A stretch of 64,000 nt of DNA from Anaerolineae bacterium (GCA_019637615.1 JAHBVJ010000019.1:1-64000); one strand, 5' to 3'. Shown: positions 39,319-48,859, numbered from the stretch's first letter. The notes: a model not told the origin generated them from the letters alone. Translations and numbers: made by a program.

Positions 39319-39999
39319 ATGATTCCGGTTCAAGTGACGCTGCAATATATGCGTGGAGGCAACAAAGAAACCAAATGGGTCAAGGTTGCCCTCGATAGCA
39401 CTGCTGCTCAGGTCGCCAGCAAATTAGTAAGTGAACTCGGCTTGCCTCCTCAAGACTCGCGCGGGCGTCCGCTCGATTATCAATTGGTGGCGCAGCGCCG
39501 CGTCCTCGACGGCGACAAAACATTGCATGAATTAGGCATCGAACAAGACAATATTTTGCAGCTCATCACCGTCGATGCGAATGCCACTGTCGGCCTGAAC
39601 ATCGGTCAGATGCTGGCGGGCACACTCTTAGATCGCTTGGGTGGCAAGGGCAGTAGTGAACCCTTATCCGTTAGTGCGGTCTTTGCGAATATGGCGGGAC
39701 GCGTGGTTTTCCAGTTGAAGCGTACTCGCGCGCTTATCGGACGTGCCGATCCCGATCATGGCTTCCCGCCGGAATCCCTCGACGCGGACCTGACGGAAAT
39801 GGATGCACGGCGCACCGTGTCTCGTCCGCATGCGTTGATCGTTTACGCGGACGGCGAATTCACGATCCGCGATCTCTACAGTCAGCATGGCTTGTTCATC
39901 AACGGCACACGCGTTGCTCCCAACATGGCACAGGCGCTAGAAACTGGTGATGTGATCAAATTTGGCGATGTCGAATTGCGTTTTCATTGCGAACAGTAA
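39319..39999 (+). CDS. Ubiquitin-like (EsaB/YukD-type) plus FHA domain protein
   Basis: 226 residues from ATG 39319 (GGAG 6 nt upstream); the frame continues to 39226 but that region has no site. Residues 1-80 (IPVQVTLQYMRGGNKETKWV, ALDSTAAQVASKLVSELGLP, LDGDKTLHELGIEQDNILQL) look like the beta-grasp fold of EsaB/YukD of type VII secretion. Residues about 125-225 form an FHA domain: ALIGRADPDHGF, RRTVSRPHALIVYADGEFTI, DLYSQHGLFINGTRVAPN, with G-R, S-R-x-H and N-G-T phosphothreonine contacts. It may read phospho-signals from Ser/Thr kinases such as the one at 53129. Followed 20 nt later by HIT. Confidence 0.83.
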   Translation: MIPVQVTLQYMRGGNKETKWVKVALDSTAAQVASKLVSELGLPPQDSRGRPLDYQLVAQRRVLDGDKTLHELGIEQDNILQLITVDANATVGLNIGQMLAGTLLDRLGGKGSSEPLSVSAVFANMAGRVVFQLKRTRALIGRADPDHGFPPESLDADLTEMDARRTVSRPHALIVYADGEFTIRDLYSQHGLFINGTRVAPNMAQALETGDVIKFGDVELRFHCEQ

Positions 40000-40019
40000 A
40001 GAAAGGCTGATGAGCGCTG

Positions 40020-40367
40020 ATGGCTGATAACTGCATCTTCTGCAAAATCGCACGAGGTGAGATACCTGCCACGATTGTCTACCAAGATGAGCGCGTCGTG
40101 GCATTCCGTGACATCAACCCCGGCGCACCTGTCCATATCCTGATCATCCCGCGTGAGCATATCGCGTCGGCGGCGGAAATTGACGCTTCCAACGCAGCCT
40201 TAGTGGGCTATCTACTACAAATCGCGGCGCAGATCGCCAAGCAAGAAAATCTCGTAGACAGTGGCTACCGCGTAGTGACCAACATCGGCGCGGATGCGGG
40301 CCAGTCCGTACCACATATGCACTTTCATGTGCTCGGCGGGCGGCAGATGGCGTGGCCTCCGGGCTAA
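40020..40367 (+). CDS. HIT-family nucleotide hydrolase
   Basis: 115 residues. CIFCKIARGEIPATIVYQDE, AFRDINPGAPVHILIIPREH, and the histidine triad QSVPHMHFHVLGGRQM with H-x-H-x-H. HIT proteins cleave nucleoside phosphoramidates or AMP-lysine. CIFC may hold zinc. Twenty nt after the FHA gene; probably one transcript. The GGCGAGTC hairpin at 40382-40402 separates it from the converging ATPase gene. Confidence 0.93.
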   Translation: MADNCIFCKIARGEIPATIVYQDERVVAFRDINPGAPVHILIIPREHIASAAEIDASNAALVGYLLQIAAQIAKQENLVDSGYRVVTNIGADAGQSVPHMHFHVLGGRQMAWPPG

Positions 40368-40373
40368 TCAGCG

Positions 40374-40402
40374 ACAAAAAAGGCGAGTCATGACGACTCG
40401 CC
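40374..40402 (-). terminator. Rho-independent terminator of the DnaB-like gene
   Basis: GGCGAGTC (40382-40389) pairs with GACTCGCC (40395-40402). On the minus strand the stem runs straight into TTTTTT, a complete terminator for the gene at 40433..41710; it also ends the plus-strand HIT transcript weakly. Confidence 0.8.
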
Positions 40403-40432
40403 CTTACGATCATAGCTGGATAATGTCGTGCC

Positions 40433-41710
40433 CTACGACTCGATGATCTTGTCATCGATCAACTGTTGCTGAACGGTCTGTCCGCGCGGATCAAATGCAA
40501 AGTATGGGGCGTGCAGTTGGAATTCCATGTCCATCATGGCGCGTCCGGCGCGGTTCTTCTCCACCGTGAATACCACCCAATCGCGGTATTGCTTGGCCTG
40601 ATACGCGTTGAACGTGATGTGATCCTTCGCCAGAATGTGATACTTATTGTTCATGATGATGGCGATGTCGCACTCGTAGTCGAGCGCCGAACTGCCACGC
40701 AGGTGGAACAGGTGCAGCCGTTTGGCGTGTAAGCCTTCACGATCTGCTGCCACAATCGAGAACACCGGAATATCCAGCGCCAGCGCGATGTCTTTCAAGC
40801 CTTCCACCACGATAGTGACTTTCTCGTTTTCATCGTTGGCACGTTCGGGGTGGATCGCGATCTTTTGCAGATAATCCACGAACAGCGTGACGTTGCCGTT
40901 GGTCGCTTCCACCAAGCGTTGTGTCATCTCGCGGATGGTGCGCAAGGTGGTGACGGCGGGGCTGGCCTTGACCATGATCAAGCGGTCGGCGTATTTGTTC
41001 ATTCGTGCCAGCGCCGCTGAGGTCTTGGGATTCTCGCGCAGGATAGTCTGCAACGAGCCAGCCGCCCCATCGCGATCCAAAAAGCCACGTGCGCGCTGCG
41101 AGATGATGATGTCGTACAGGTCTTTCAGCTTGATCCCACTGCGCTGATCAACTTCGGGCGGGTTGATGCTCTCCAAGCACAGCAGACGGTTCATCAGGTG
41201 CGTCTCAGTGTGCTCGTAAGAGAGGTAGAAGGCGAATTGGTCAGGGCGCATGGCGACGTTACGAGCGATTTGCAGCGCCGTAATCGTCTTGCCGATGCCT
41301 TGCGCGCCGCCAAGCAACACCAACTCGGTTTTGCGCAGCCCACCACCGATCAAACCATCCAGCGGATCAAAACCAGTTGGTTGCGGCACGAAATCCGACA
41401 GATCGCCGCGAACCACATGGTCATTCGCCTCGTTCAACACTTGTGACAGCGTGCGCGGCATGTGCGGCGCGTTACGAGCAGGTCGGTTAGGGCGCGGCAT
41501 CACTCCCGATGACGACTGCGCTTGCTGTGGTGGGCGCTGTTGTGGCTGTTGATATTGCTGCGGTGGCTGCTGTTGTGCATACTGCTGCTGAGGTACGGAT
41601 TGCGTCGGTGGTGCCATCGACGGTGGGCGCACTGGACGCGCCGGGCCACCGGGTTGTTGAGGCGGCTGGATCGGCTGGTTGTCATCATCCGGGAAACGTC
41701 TAGTTGCCAT
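40433..41710 (-). CDS. DnaB-like RecA-fold ATPase with Pro/Gln-rich N-terminus
   Basis: 425 residues. The first 95 are low complexity (QQYAQQQPPQQYQQPQQRPP); then a RecA-type domain: TGFDPLDGLIGGGLRKTELV, Walker A GGAQGIGKTITALQIARN, FYLSYEHTETHLMNRLL, Walker B NVTLFVDYLQKIAIHPE, SIVAADREGLHA and DYECDIAIIMNNKYHILAKD. These segments match the C-terminal domain of replicative DnaB helicases (G-x-G-K-T and D-Y-L-Q) but the DnaB N-terminal domain is absent. KaiC-like or a helicase used in repair are alternatives. Single gene. Confidence 0.8.
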   Translation of the reverse strand: MATRRFPDDDNQPIQPPQQPGGPARPVRPPSMAPPTQSVPQQQYAQQQPPQQYQQPQQRPPQQAQSSSGVMPRPNRPARNAPHMPRTLSQVLNEANDHVVRGDLSDFVPQPTGFDPLDGLIGGGLRKTELVLLGGAQGIGKTITALQIARNVAMRPDQFAFYLSYEHTETHLMNRLLCLESINPPEVDQRSGIKLKDLYDIIISQRARGFLDRDGAAGSLQTILRENPKTSAALARMNKYADRLIMVKASPAVTTLRTIREMTQRLVEATNGNVTLFVDYLQKIAIHPERANDENEKVTIVVEGLKDIALALDIPVFSIVAADREGLHAKRLHLFHLRGSSALDYECDIAIIMNNKYHILAKDHITFNAYQAKQYRDWVVFTVEKNRAGRAMMDMEFQLHAPYFAFDPRGQTVQQQLIDDKIIES

Positions 41711-41839
41711 ATCCGATAATACCTTGACCTGCCTGCTGGTCTACTGAAATGTGTATAGATTGCGATTGTATAAGCGTTTCAATTGCAGCGCAATTTGAGA
41801 AAACAAACCTTAAGCAAATCGTGCTTAATATCATATATC

Positions 41840-43384
41840 TTATTGGCATGTGCCTGCAATCTCAAACTCATATATCTTCATGCCGCCCATGCCCCCGCCA
41901 ATATCTTGACGCAAGCATAAAAAGGGTAACCATTCCGGCGCGATCTGCGTGGGCAGCCCCATCACCCACTGTACGCCGCGATCTTGCATCAGCTTGAGCA
42001 TCCCAGTGGCGTCGTGATAGTACACAATCGTCTCCGGCGAGATCAGTCCGGCGATGTCCAGTAGATCGCGGGGAGCGAAGTAGCCCACCGCGCCGATGTC
42101 ATGCACTGCGAGCAGTTGATCGGGGGGAATGTGCGCTTTGACCCAATCCGCCGCCACCACATTGTCCGTCTCAATGCGCCAGACATCGACGGCATAGGCA
42201 TTAGCGCCGATCACGACAAAGACAATCAGCACACCGATGGCGGTCAGCGCCAGCGAACGCCGTAGTACGCGACCAAGCATCCGCCGTGATCGTTGTGTGA
42301 TGAGTAGTAACGTTCCCCCCACACCGATGACGACGAGCGACGGAATACCGGGTATCAGGTAGCGTCCGTGTTGATAAGCGGCGGGCAACCGGAGTGTAAA
42401 TAGCAGGATCAAGGCTGCCGTCCACAACAGCGGAAGGCTATACAACAAACTGGCGCGCTGCGGCTTACGCCATTGGGCTTGCAAAAAGATTACGATGCCC
42501 GGCAGCAAGACGATTTGGATTCCGGGCATCAGTGGCTCGATCATCTTCACCAGATTGTACAAGAAGCCCTGTGCCAGCAGATGGGAGGCTTGTTCCTGCT
42601 TGGCGTTCAGCGTGGTAGGGAACACTGTCCCATTCAAACTCAGGTTCAGTAGCACATAAGGCATCAGACCGACCCCGCCGCCGAGCGCCGCGCCCGCCGC
42701 CCACATCGCGAACAAGCGCCATGAGCCTTGCGGGCGTACGATCAGCATGATCAAGCCCGTCATCCCAACGAGGAGACTGCCTTCAGGGCGTGCGGCGATC
42801 AGCAGTGCGCTGACCATCCCGAACGCCACACCCGATCCAAAATGCGGCGTATTCGTTGGTGGCATGTCCGGCGTGGGCAGTTCCCGCCATGCCAGCGCCA
42901 TCACCGCGAGGCACAGGGTGGCGAATAACATCGTCTCCATGCCGGACGCCGCCGCCCAGATCAAATGCCATGTCAGCACTAGCGCCACTCCCGTGTACAA
43001 ACCAGCGCGCTTGACTTGCGGATACAGCCGATCCGCCATCCGCGCGCCGATCATGCCTGCCAAGGCCAGCGCCGCCGCGCCGAGGAAGTGCGTCCACAGC
43101 AGATAGGGCAGTCGCAGTCCGTAGCCAATCGCCAGCAGGACAGTATACAGCGGCGAGGTCGATCCCGCGCTTGGCACGCCGGGGATATAGTCCCAACGTC
43201 CCGTCAGCCCCAGATTGCGCGCGTAGGTCTGATGAATCCACGAGTCATCCAGCGGAAAGCGTCCTGCACTCATGCGTCCGGCGGCAAAGGCATACAGTAG
43301 CACCACCAGTAGCGCGATCCAGATGATCAGCAGGTCACGGTTGCGCACGCTTTTCAGAGATCGGGTTGGCTGGCTCGGCATCAC
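41840..43384 (-). CDS. Polytopic membrane protein, GT-C-like glycosyltransferase
   Basis: 514 residues, about 10 hydrophobic helices (DLLIIWIALLVVLLYAFAAG, LAGMIGARMADRL, ...). FPLDDSWIHQTYARNLGLTG in the first loop has the acidic D-D motif of GT-C dolichyl/polyprenyl-phosphate sugar transferases; YQHGRYLIPGIPSLVVIGVG and the C-terminal soluble part (VRIETDNVVAADWVKAHIPP, DIGAVGYFAPRDLLDIAGLI) are typical of this superfamily. Probably adds sugars to the cell envelope. The six-nt gap to the ribokinase gene suggests one transcript with rbsK first. Confidence 0.83.
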   Translation of the reverse strand: MMPSQPTRSLKSVRNRDLLIIWIALLVVLLYAFAAGRMSAGRFPLDDSWIHQTYARNLGLTGRWDYIPGVPSAGSTSPLYTVLLAIGYGLRLPYLLWTHFLGAAALALAGMIGARMADRLYPQVKRAGLYTGVALVLTWHLIWAAASGMETMLFATLCLAVMALAWRELPTPDMPPTNTPHFGSGVAFGMVSALLIAARPEGSLLVGMTGLIMLIVRPQGSWRLFAMWAAGAALGGGVGLMPYVLLNLSLNGTVFPTTLNAKQEQASHLLAQGFLYNLVKMIEPLMPGIQIVLLPGIVIFLQAQWRKPQRASLLYSLPLLWTAALILLFTLRLPAAYQHGRYLIPGIPSLVVIGVGGTLLLITQRSRRMLGRVLRRSLALTAIGVLIVFVVIGANAYAVDVWRIETDNVVAADWVKAHIPPDQLLAVHDIGAVGYFAPRDLLDIAGLISPETIVYYHDATGMLKLMQDRGVQWVMGLPTQIAPEWLPFLCLRQDIGGGMGGMKIYEFEIAGTCQ

Positions 43385-43390
43385 TGTGAA

Positions 43391-44317
43391 TTATCCTTGC
43401 TCGTGTAGTAACTGCTCGACCTCGGCGCGGGTCGGCATCGATGGCTGTGCGCCCGCCTTGGTGGTCGAGAGCGCGCCAGTGGCGCAGCCCCAGCGGATCG
43501 CCTCCGCGAACGGACGATTTTCGCTCAAAGCCAACGCGAGTCCGCCGTTGAAGGCATCGCCAGCAGCGACGGTATCGATAGCCTTGACCTTGAAGGCGGG
43601 CACGAAATGCCCATCCTGCCCCGCGTGCTGCCAATAGGCTCCCTTACTGCCCATCTTGATCACGGCGGTCTTCACACCGCGCTCAAACAATGTTTGAGCG
43701 GCGCGGGCGGCGGCTTCCGGCTTATCGACCACGAACCCGACAAGCGCGCTGGCTTCGGTTTCGTTCGGCGTGATCACGTCCACCGCTTGGTAAATCGCTT
43801 CGGGCAGCGGGCGGATCGGCGCGGGATCGAGGATCACCTTGACGCCGAGACGTTTCGCGCATTCCATCGCCGCGATCACCTTATCCAGCGGCACTTCGAG
43901 CTGCACCAGTAGGGCTGACGCCCCCTGTAAGGTTTGTTCAGTGCGCGTCAGATCGTCATCGGTAAAGGCGTCATTCGCACCCGGAACGATGACGATGTTG
44001 TTCTCCGCGTTGTCATCGACGGTGATCAACGCAACGCCGGAGGGCTGCCCCGCCGCCGTCGCCACATGATCGGCATCTACGCCGTAACTGCGCAGACTAG
44101 CCCGCAGCGTGTCCGCGAATACGTCCTCGCCCACGCGCCCGATCATGATCGAATGCGCGCCCAGACGTGCCACCGCAACGGCTTGATTCGCTCCCTTGCC
44201 GCCGGGGGCTGTGTAGAAAGTGCGTCCGATCAGTGATTCGCCCGGTTTTGGTAAATGTGGGGCGCGGACGACTAAATCCATATTGATGCTGCCAAAACTG
44301 ACGATACGAGCGCTCAT
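43391..44317 (-). CDS. rbsK: Ribokinase
   Basis: 308 residues, usual ribokinase length. PfkB signatures: VSFGSINMDLVVRAPHLPKP, YTAPGGKGANQAVAVARLG (G-G-K-G-A-N-Q) and DTVAAGDAFNGGLALALSE (D-T-x-A-A/G-G-D, catalytic Asp), plus VQLEVPLD and ITPNETEASAL. It phosphorylates ribose at O5. No ribose transporter or rbsD is seen in the window; it leads a unit with the downstream GT-C-like protein. Confidence 0.9.
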   Translation of the reverse strand: MSARIVSFGSINMDLVVRAPHLPKPGESLIGRTFYTAPGGKGANQAVAVARLGAHSIMIGRVGEDVFADTLRASLRSYGVDADHVATAAGQPSGVALITVDDNAENNIVIVPGANDAFTDDDLTRTEQTLQGASALLVQLEVPLDKVIAAMECAKRLGVKVILDPAPIRPLPEAIYQAVDVITPNETEASALVGFVVDKPEAAARAAQTLFERGVKTAVIKMGSKGAYWQHAGQDGHFVPAFKVKAIDTVAAGDAFNGGLALALSENRPFAEAIRWGCATGALSTTKAGAQPSMPTRAEVEQLLHEQG

Positions 44318-44480
44318 GCGTAACTTCTTTTCCTTCCGAGGATGCCTTCTATGCTGCGAAATCGGTCTATTTTCAGTAAGTATGAGGGACTATTATAGCG
44401 ACCATTGAGCAGGAAAAGGCAGAAAATCGTTCGTGCGGATGTCTCAAACTATTCACACTTTGTAGGTTTGCAGCGGACAA

Positions 44481-44520
44481 CCTGAGATCGGCTGTCTGGC
44501 ACTGGAATTCCGATCTCAGG
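44481..44520 (-). terminator. Inverted repeat after the deoxyhypusine-synthase-like gene
   Basis: CCTGAGATCGG (44481-44491) and CCGATCTCAGG (44510-44520), 11 bp with an 18-nt loop, directly downstream of the gene stop on the minus strand. No T-run, so stem-loop function is likely but terminator type is uncertain. Confidence 0.55.
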
Positions 44521-44530
44521 CTGCGCGATA

Positions 44531-45613
44531 TTATTCGTCGGGGTTGTTGGCGCGGTAAGCTTTCTCTAGGTTCTCCATCATCATCGGGAGCTTGTCGTAC
44601 AGCCGCTTGAGAGGTCGTTGACGCCCCTTGCTGAGTGCGTAGGCCGTGACGATGGGGAAGCAGATCGTGGAGTCGGCGTAACACACGACGGTATCCGGCA
44701 GTTGATCGGGGTCGATCTTGCCCCACGTCATGGCCTCGGATGGCGTCGCACCGGAGAGTCCGCCCGTATCAGGGCGCGCGTCGGTGAACTGCAAGAAGTA
44801 GTCGTGACCCTTTTCGGGGATGCCGAGGATTTCCTGCATCTGCGGCTCGGTTTGCAGCGCAAAGTTCTTCGGACTGCCGCCGCCGAGGATGACGACCGCG
44901 CTTTTGCCACCGGTCGATTTCGCGTGATGCACAATGGCGGTGGTTTCGTTCACGTCTTTTTCTACGTCGAATTGCAGTTGATAACCACCGAGGCGCAGTG
45001 CCGCCACATTCATGCCGAGCGTGGAGTCGCCGGGGCTGGACGTGTAGATCGGCACACCAGCGGTGTAGGCCGAACTGAGGATCGAGCGATGCCCCGTGCC
45101 GAGTTCATCTTCCGCTGCCTTGACGTACTTGCCGAGCAGGTAATGCAGTTCCGCGCCGCCCATCTTGCGCTGGAATTCAGGCGCTTTCATCACTTTGCGC
45201 AGGAAGGCATCCGATTCGAGCAGCACTTTCTGGTCGAATAGGATGTCGTAAATGCGGATGATGTGATCGTCGCGCAGTTGAACGTCATCGGTATTGGGTG
45301 TGGTGTTGAACAGCTCGAAACCGAGCGAGTAGTGAATATCGTGATACAGGTTCGCGCCCGTCGAAATGATCCAATCGACCAAGCCCGCCTCGATCAGCGG
45401 TGTGACTAATGCGTAACCCATGCCCGTCGGCGTCATCGCGCCGGAGATGGTCAGTCCGACGGTGACATCCGGCTGTGCGATCTTATCGGCAAAAATCATG
45501 CAAGCTTCGCGTAACCGTGCCGCGTTATAGGCTGCGAAGTAATTATCGACAAGATCAGAAACGCTCAAGCCTGCCGTCATCGGCTGTGGTTTGAGTTTGC
45601 GTCCATAAGGCAT
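44531..45613 (-). CDS. Deoxyhypusine synthase family protein
   Basis: 360 residues from ATG 45613 (AGGGAGCGAAAA upstream); the frame to 45697 is not needed. It carries the deoxyhypusine synthase fold: DIISTGANLYHDIHYSLGF-like IISTGANLYHDIHYSLGFEL, PIYTSSPGDSTLGMNVAAL, VVILGGGSPKNFALQTEPQM, QFTDARPDTGGLSGATPSEA and MTWGKIDPDQLPDTVVCYAD, where the Lys of W-G-K is the imine-forming residue in the eukaryotic enzyme. Bacteria have no eIF5A; homologues work on other substrates, such as homospermidine formation. Single gene. Confidence 0.85.
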   Translation of the reverse strand: MPYGRKLKPQPMTAGLSVSDLVDNYFAAYNAARLREACMIFADKIAQPDVTVGLTISGAMTPTGMGYALVTPLIEAGLVDWIISTGANLYHDIHYSLGFELFNTTPNTDDVQLRDDHIIRIYDILFDQKVLLESDAFLRKVMKAPEFQRKMGGAELHYLLGKYVKAAEDELGTGHRSILSSAYTAGVPIYTSSPGDSTLGMNVAALRLGGYQLQFDVEKDVNETTAIVHHAKSTGGKSAVVILGGGSPKNFALQTEPQMQEILGIPEKGHDYFLQFTDARPDTGGLSGATPSEAMTWGKIDPDQLPDTVVCYADSTICFPIVTAYALSKGRQRPLKRLYDKLPMMMENLEKAYRANNPDE

Positions 45614-45742
45614 TTTTCGCTCCCTAGCTAGAAACGGAGGGGGCGGATCGCTGCTGATCCGCCTAACGAGGGCTAGTCTACCAATCCGCCGCATCACTTA
45701 CAACGAATGCGACGGTCTTGTCACGGCGAGGTAACGGAAGTT

Positions 45743-48700
45743 TTACTTCTTGATCTTGCTCATCAGCTTTTTGTACGGGTCGGTGCCGGGGCGAATGAGC
45801 ACCTCGCGCGAACGTCCGCCATCCTTCGACGCGCCAAGGATGCCAAGAGTCATCATCAAGTCCATTAGATTGGCGGCGCGCGGATACGGGATATTCAGTT
45901 GCCGCTGGATCATCGAGGTGGAGGCTTCGCCCGCTTTGACCACCAGCGTAATCGCTTCTTCCAGCATCGGATCGGTCTCGGAAAGCGATTCGCGGCGCGT
46001 CATGGCCTTTTCCCACGGTGCCCAATCGTCTTGCTCGGCGGCGCGTTCTTCCACAGGCAGTGCGGCTTCTTTTTGCTTCCAGTAATTCACTACCGCGTCG
46101 ATCTCGGCATCCGACACATAGCAGCCCTGCACACGGCGCGGCGCGGAGGCATCCGACGGGAAATACAGCATGTCGCCGCGCCCCATCAGCGTTTCCGCGC
46201 CCATCGAATCGAGGATCACGCGGGAGTCGGTGCCGGACGCGACGGCGAACGAAATACGCGCAGGGAAGTTGGCCTTGATCAGCCCCGTGATGATGTCTAC
46301 GCTGGGACGCTGCGTGGCAATGACGAGGTGCATCCCCACCGCGCGTGCCATCTGCGCCAAGCGGGTCACGGTGCGTTCGGTTTCGTCTGGACGGGAGAGC
46401 ATCAGGTCACCAATTTCATCCACGATGATGACCATGTACGGAATTTGCTCCGCCTTGTTGGTTTCCGCCATCATGCGGTTGTAGACCTCGATATTGCGGG
46501 CGCTCTCGTTTTCCAGTAGTTTATAGCGGCGTTCCATTTCACGGGTCGCCCAGCGCAGCACGCCAACGATGCGTTCGCCGTCGGTTTCGACGGGGCCAAG
46601 CAGATGGGGCAGTCCGTTGAACCGTGCTAGTTCCACCATCTTGGGATCGAGTAGCACCAATTTGACGCGATCTGGCGTGTTATTCATGACCAGCGACACG
46701 ACCATCGCCGTGATGCACACCGATTTACCAGACCCCGTCGTGCCCGCGATCAGCAGGTGCGGCATCGTGGCGAGATCGATCACGATGGATTCACCCGATA
46801 CATCACGTCCGAGCGGCACTGCCAGCGGCACGATCCGCTTGCCACCGGGCGCTTCAGGATCGGATTTCTCGAACGCTTTGGCGAAATTCTCCGACTCCAT
46901 CACGGGTCGCAGCGCAACAGTGCTCGGCTGCTTATTCGGCACTTCGATGCCCATGTAGGTGTGACCGGGTACGAATGGTTGGATGCGCAGCCGTTTAGCG
47001 GACAGCGCCAAAGCGAGGTCGTTGCTCAAACTGGCGACTTTCTGGACGCGCACGCGCTGCGTGGACACGTTGCCTTCTTCGTCCTTGAACTCGCGGAATG
47101 GTTGCACAGCGTACTGCGTGACCGTCGGCCCCACTTTGGCATCGACCACTTCGACATCGACATCGAATTCGAGCAAGGTATTCTCGATGACGCGTGCATT
47201 ACCGTTGATCTCGTCTTCGGTCGGGCGGTTCAATTCGACATCACTCAACAGCGTCATCGGCGGCAAATTATCCCGCTTGATCGGCACACGCATTTCTTGG
47301 AAATCGGCTACGGTGAAATGGCGGCGGATGCGTTCGGCGGGCGGAATGTAAGGCACATCTTTGGGCGTCGATTTACGCGGCGTAGAACCTGTCTTGGGTG
47401 TTGATCCTGTTTTCGGGGTCGAGCCAGTCTTAGGAGTCGAGCCAACTTTTGGCGTAGAGCCAGTCTTAGGCGTGGATCCTGTTAGCGACGGCGCTGCGGT
47501 GGTATCCAGTTGCGCCGCCGGTGTGGATGGTGGCGTAGAACGCAGTGGCGGTGGCGTGGGCGATGTGACCGAAGGCGATGGGTGCGTATCGGAGCGTTCC
47601 ATCGGGTTGCGCTCGATCAATCTGGCAGCGGGTGCGACTGGCGCAGCCTCGTCGGATTCGTTGGCTTTGGGCGTCGCGATCACCTTGAGCGGTGGCGGCG
47701 TGGGCACAGCGGGCGTTGGTGCGGGTGTCTCGACTGGCGTTGGCGGGGCACTCGGTTGTGTACCACGTAACCGCACCGGACTCACCGACTCGGTGAGCGT
47801 GGCGGCAGGTTGCAGCGGCGGTGACGCAGTAGGTCTGATGGCGGGCAAGGCGGCTACATCCGGTGGTGTGTCGGCACTGTTCCCTGCCGTGAGATAGGCA
47901 GCTTCTTCTTCGACTCCCTCTAACGCAGCCCGCCGAACATGCCCGCCATCACTGCTACCACGTCGGAGTTCAAGCCTTGGCAGTCGTGGCAACGATGGCG
48001 CTTTGATCTCGCGCAACTGCTGCGAAGTCTTGATCATCCCGTTTGCCGTATTGCCGAGGAAGCCGCGTACCTTGTGGCGGTCAACACCGATCGCCACACC
48101 AACCGCGAAGAGCGTCAGCAGACCGTAAAACATGGTCGTCATCAACGGCCCGAACAAACTGATCATCACCTGACTTAGCGCCCAACCGATGTAACCGCCG
48201 CCTTGTCCGCTGCGAGCCAGCGCGCGCGGTTCGGGATCGTTGATCAGCACATGGATCAGTGCCAGCAGTGCGAAAAAGGCCACTTCCAGCCACATAACCT
48301 GCTTGAATGTCAGCGGCACATCTCTGCCGAGCTTGTGCATGATGATGAACACACCCGCCAGCGCGATCATGCCCGCGAACATCAACGCGCCCGCATAGCC
48401 AAATATCTGCCGTAGGATGTCCGACCACTGCCCCGATAGTGTGGCGGTGGGCGACGCGGACAGCAGGGAAAATAACGTCACAAAGCCGAACACGAGCACA
48501 CCAATGGCGAAAAATTCATCAATCAGCGAGGGATGGTCGATCAGCATCTTGCCAAACGATTCAGGGTCTTCCGATAGCCGCTGCCAGAAGGATTTGCCAT
48601 TACCCTCACGTTTGCGCTCCACGACCTTGAGCGGATAGATCGGCTTGCGATGCTCCCGTGGGGATGGGATGTTCATCGGCCTCGGTTCGTCTTTCTTGGT

Positions 48701-48859
48701 CGTAGTTTTGCGCGCCCCGGCAGGCGAAGCGGGTTTAGCGGGTGCGGCTGGCTTCTTGGCGTCCTGCGGTCTAGCAGAGGAAGCCGCAGGTGTCTTGAGT
48801 GCCCCACTTTTATTGGTCGGCGTTTTGGTGGTCTTACTGTCAGCCATCGCTTGTTCCAT
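45743..48859 (-). CDS. ftsK: FtsK/SpoIIIE DNA translocase
   Basis: 1038 residues. Basic low-complexity start, four membrane helices between about 115 and 260 (GVLVFGFVTLFSLLSASPTA, AGALMFAGMIALAGVFIIMH, ...), a Pro/Thr-rich linker of about 250 residues with a hexapeptide repeat GSTPKx (six copies, near 47381-47484), then the motor with PRVQYA-like TQYAVQPFREF region, Walker A LLIAGTTGSGKSVCITAMV, YMVIIVDEIGDLMLSRPDET, and RPSVDIITGLIKANFPARIS, and a C-terminal gamma winged helix (LEEAITLVVKAGEASTSMIQ, MTLGILG) that reads polar sequences. It anchors at the division septum and moves the chromosome. Start could be ATG 48847. Confidence 0.93.
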   Translation of the reverse strand: MEQAMADSKTTKTPTNKSGALKTPAASSARPQDAKKPAAPAKPASPAGARKTTTKKDEPRPMNIPSPREHRKPIYPLKVVERKREGNGKSFWQRLSEDPESFGKMLIDHPSLIDEFFAIGVLVFGFVTLFSLLSASPTATLSGQWSDILRQIFGYAGALMFAGMIALAGVFIIMHKLGRDVPLTFKQVMWLEVAFFALLALIHVLINDPEPRALARSGQGGGYIGWALSQVMISLFGPLMTTMFYGLLTLFAVGVAIGVDRHKVRGFLGNTANGMIKTSQQLREIKAPSLPRLPRLELRRGSSDGGHVRRAALEGVEEEAAYLTAGNSADTPPDVAALPAIRPTASPPLQPAATLTESVSPVRLRGTQPSAPPTPVETPAPTPAVPTPPPLKVIATPKANESDEAAPVAPAARLIERNPMERSDTHPSPSVTSPTPPPLRSTPPSTPAAQLDTTAAPSLTGSTPKTGSTPKVGSTPKTGSTPKTGSTPKTGSTPRKSTPKDVPYIPPAERIRRHFTVADFQEMRVPIKRDNLPPMTLLSDVELNRPTEDEINGNARVIENTLLEFDVDVEVVDAKVGPTVTQYAVQPFREFKDEEGNVSTQRVRVQKVASLSNDLALALSAKRLRIQPFVPGHTYMGIEVPNKQPSTVALRPVMESENFAKAFEKSDPEAPGGKRIVPLAVPLGRDVSGESIVIDLATMPHLLIAGTTGSGKSVCITAMVVSLVMNNTPDRVKLVLLDPKMVELARFNGLPHLLGPVETDGERIVGVLRWATREMERRYKLLENESARNIEVYNRMMAETNKAEQIPYMVIIVDEIGDLMLSRPDETERTVTRLAQMARAVGMHLVIATQRPSVDIITGLIKANFPARISFAVASGTDSRVILDSMGAETLMGRGDMLYFPSDASAPRRVQGCYVSDAEIDAVVNYWKQKEAALPVEERAAEQDDWAPWEKAMTRRESLSETDPMLEEAITLVVKAGEASTSMIQRQLNIPYPRAANLMDLMMTLGILGASKDGGRSREVLIRPGTDPYKKLMSKIKK

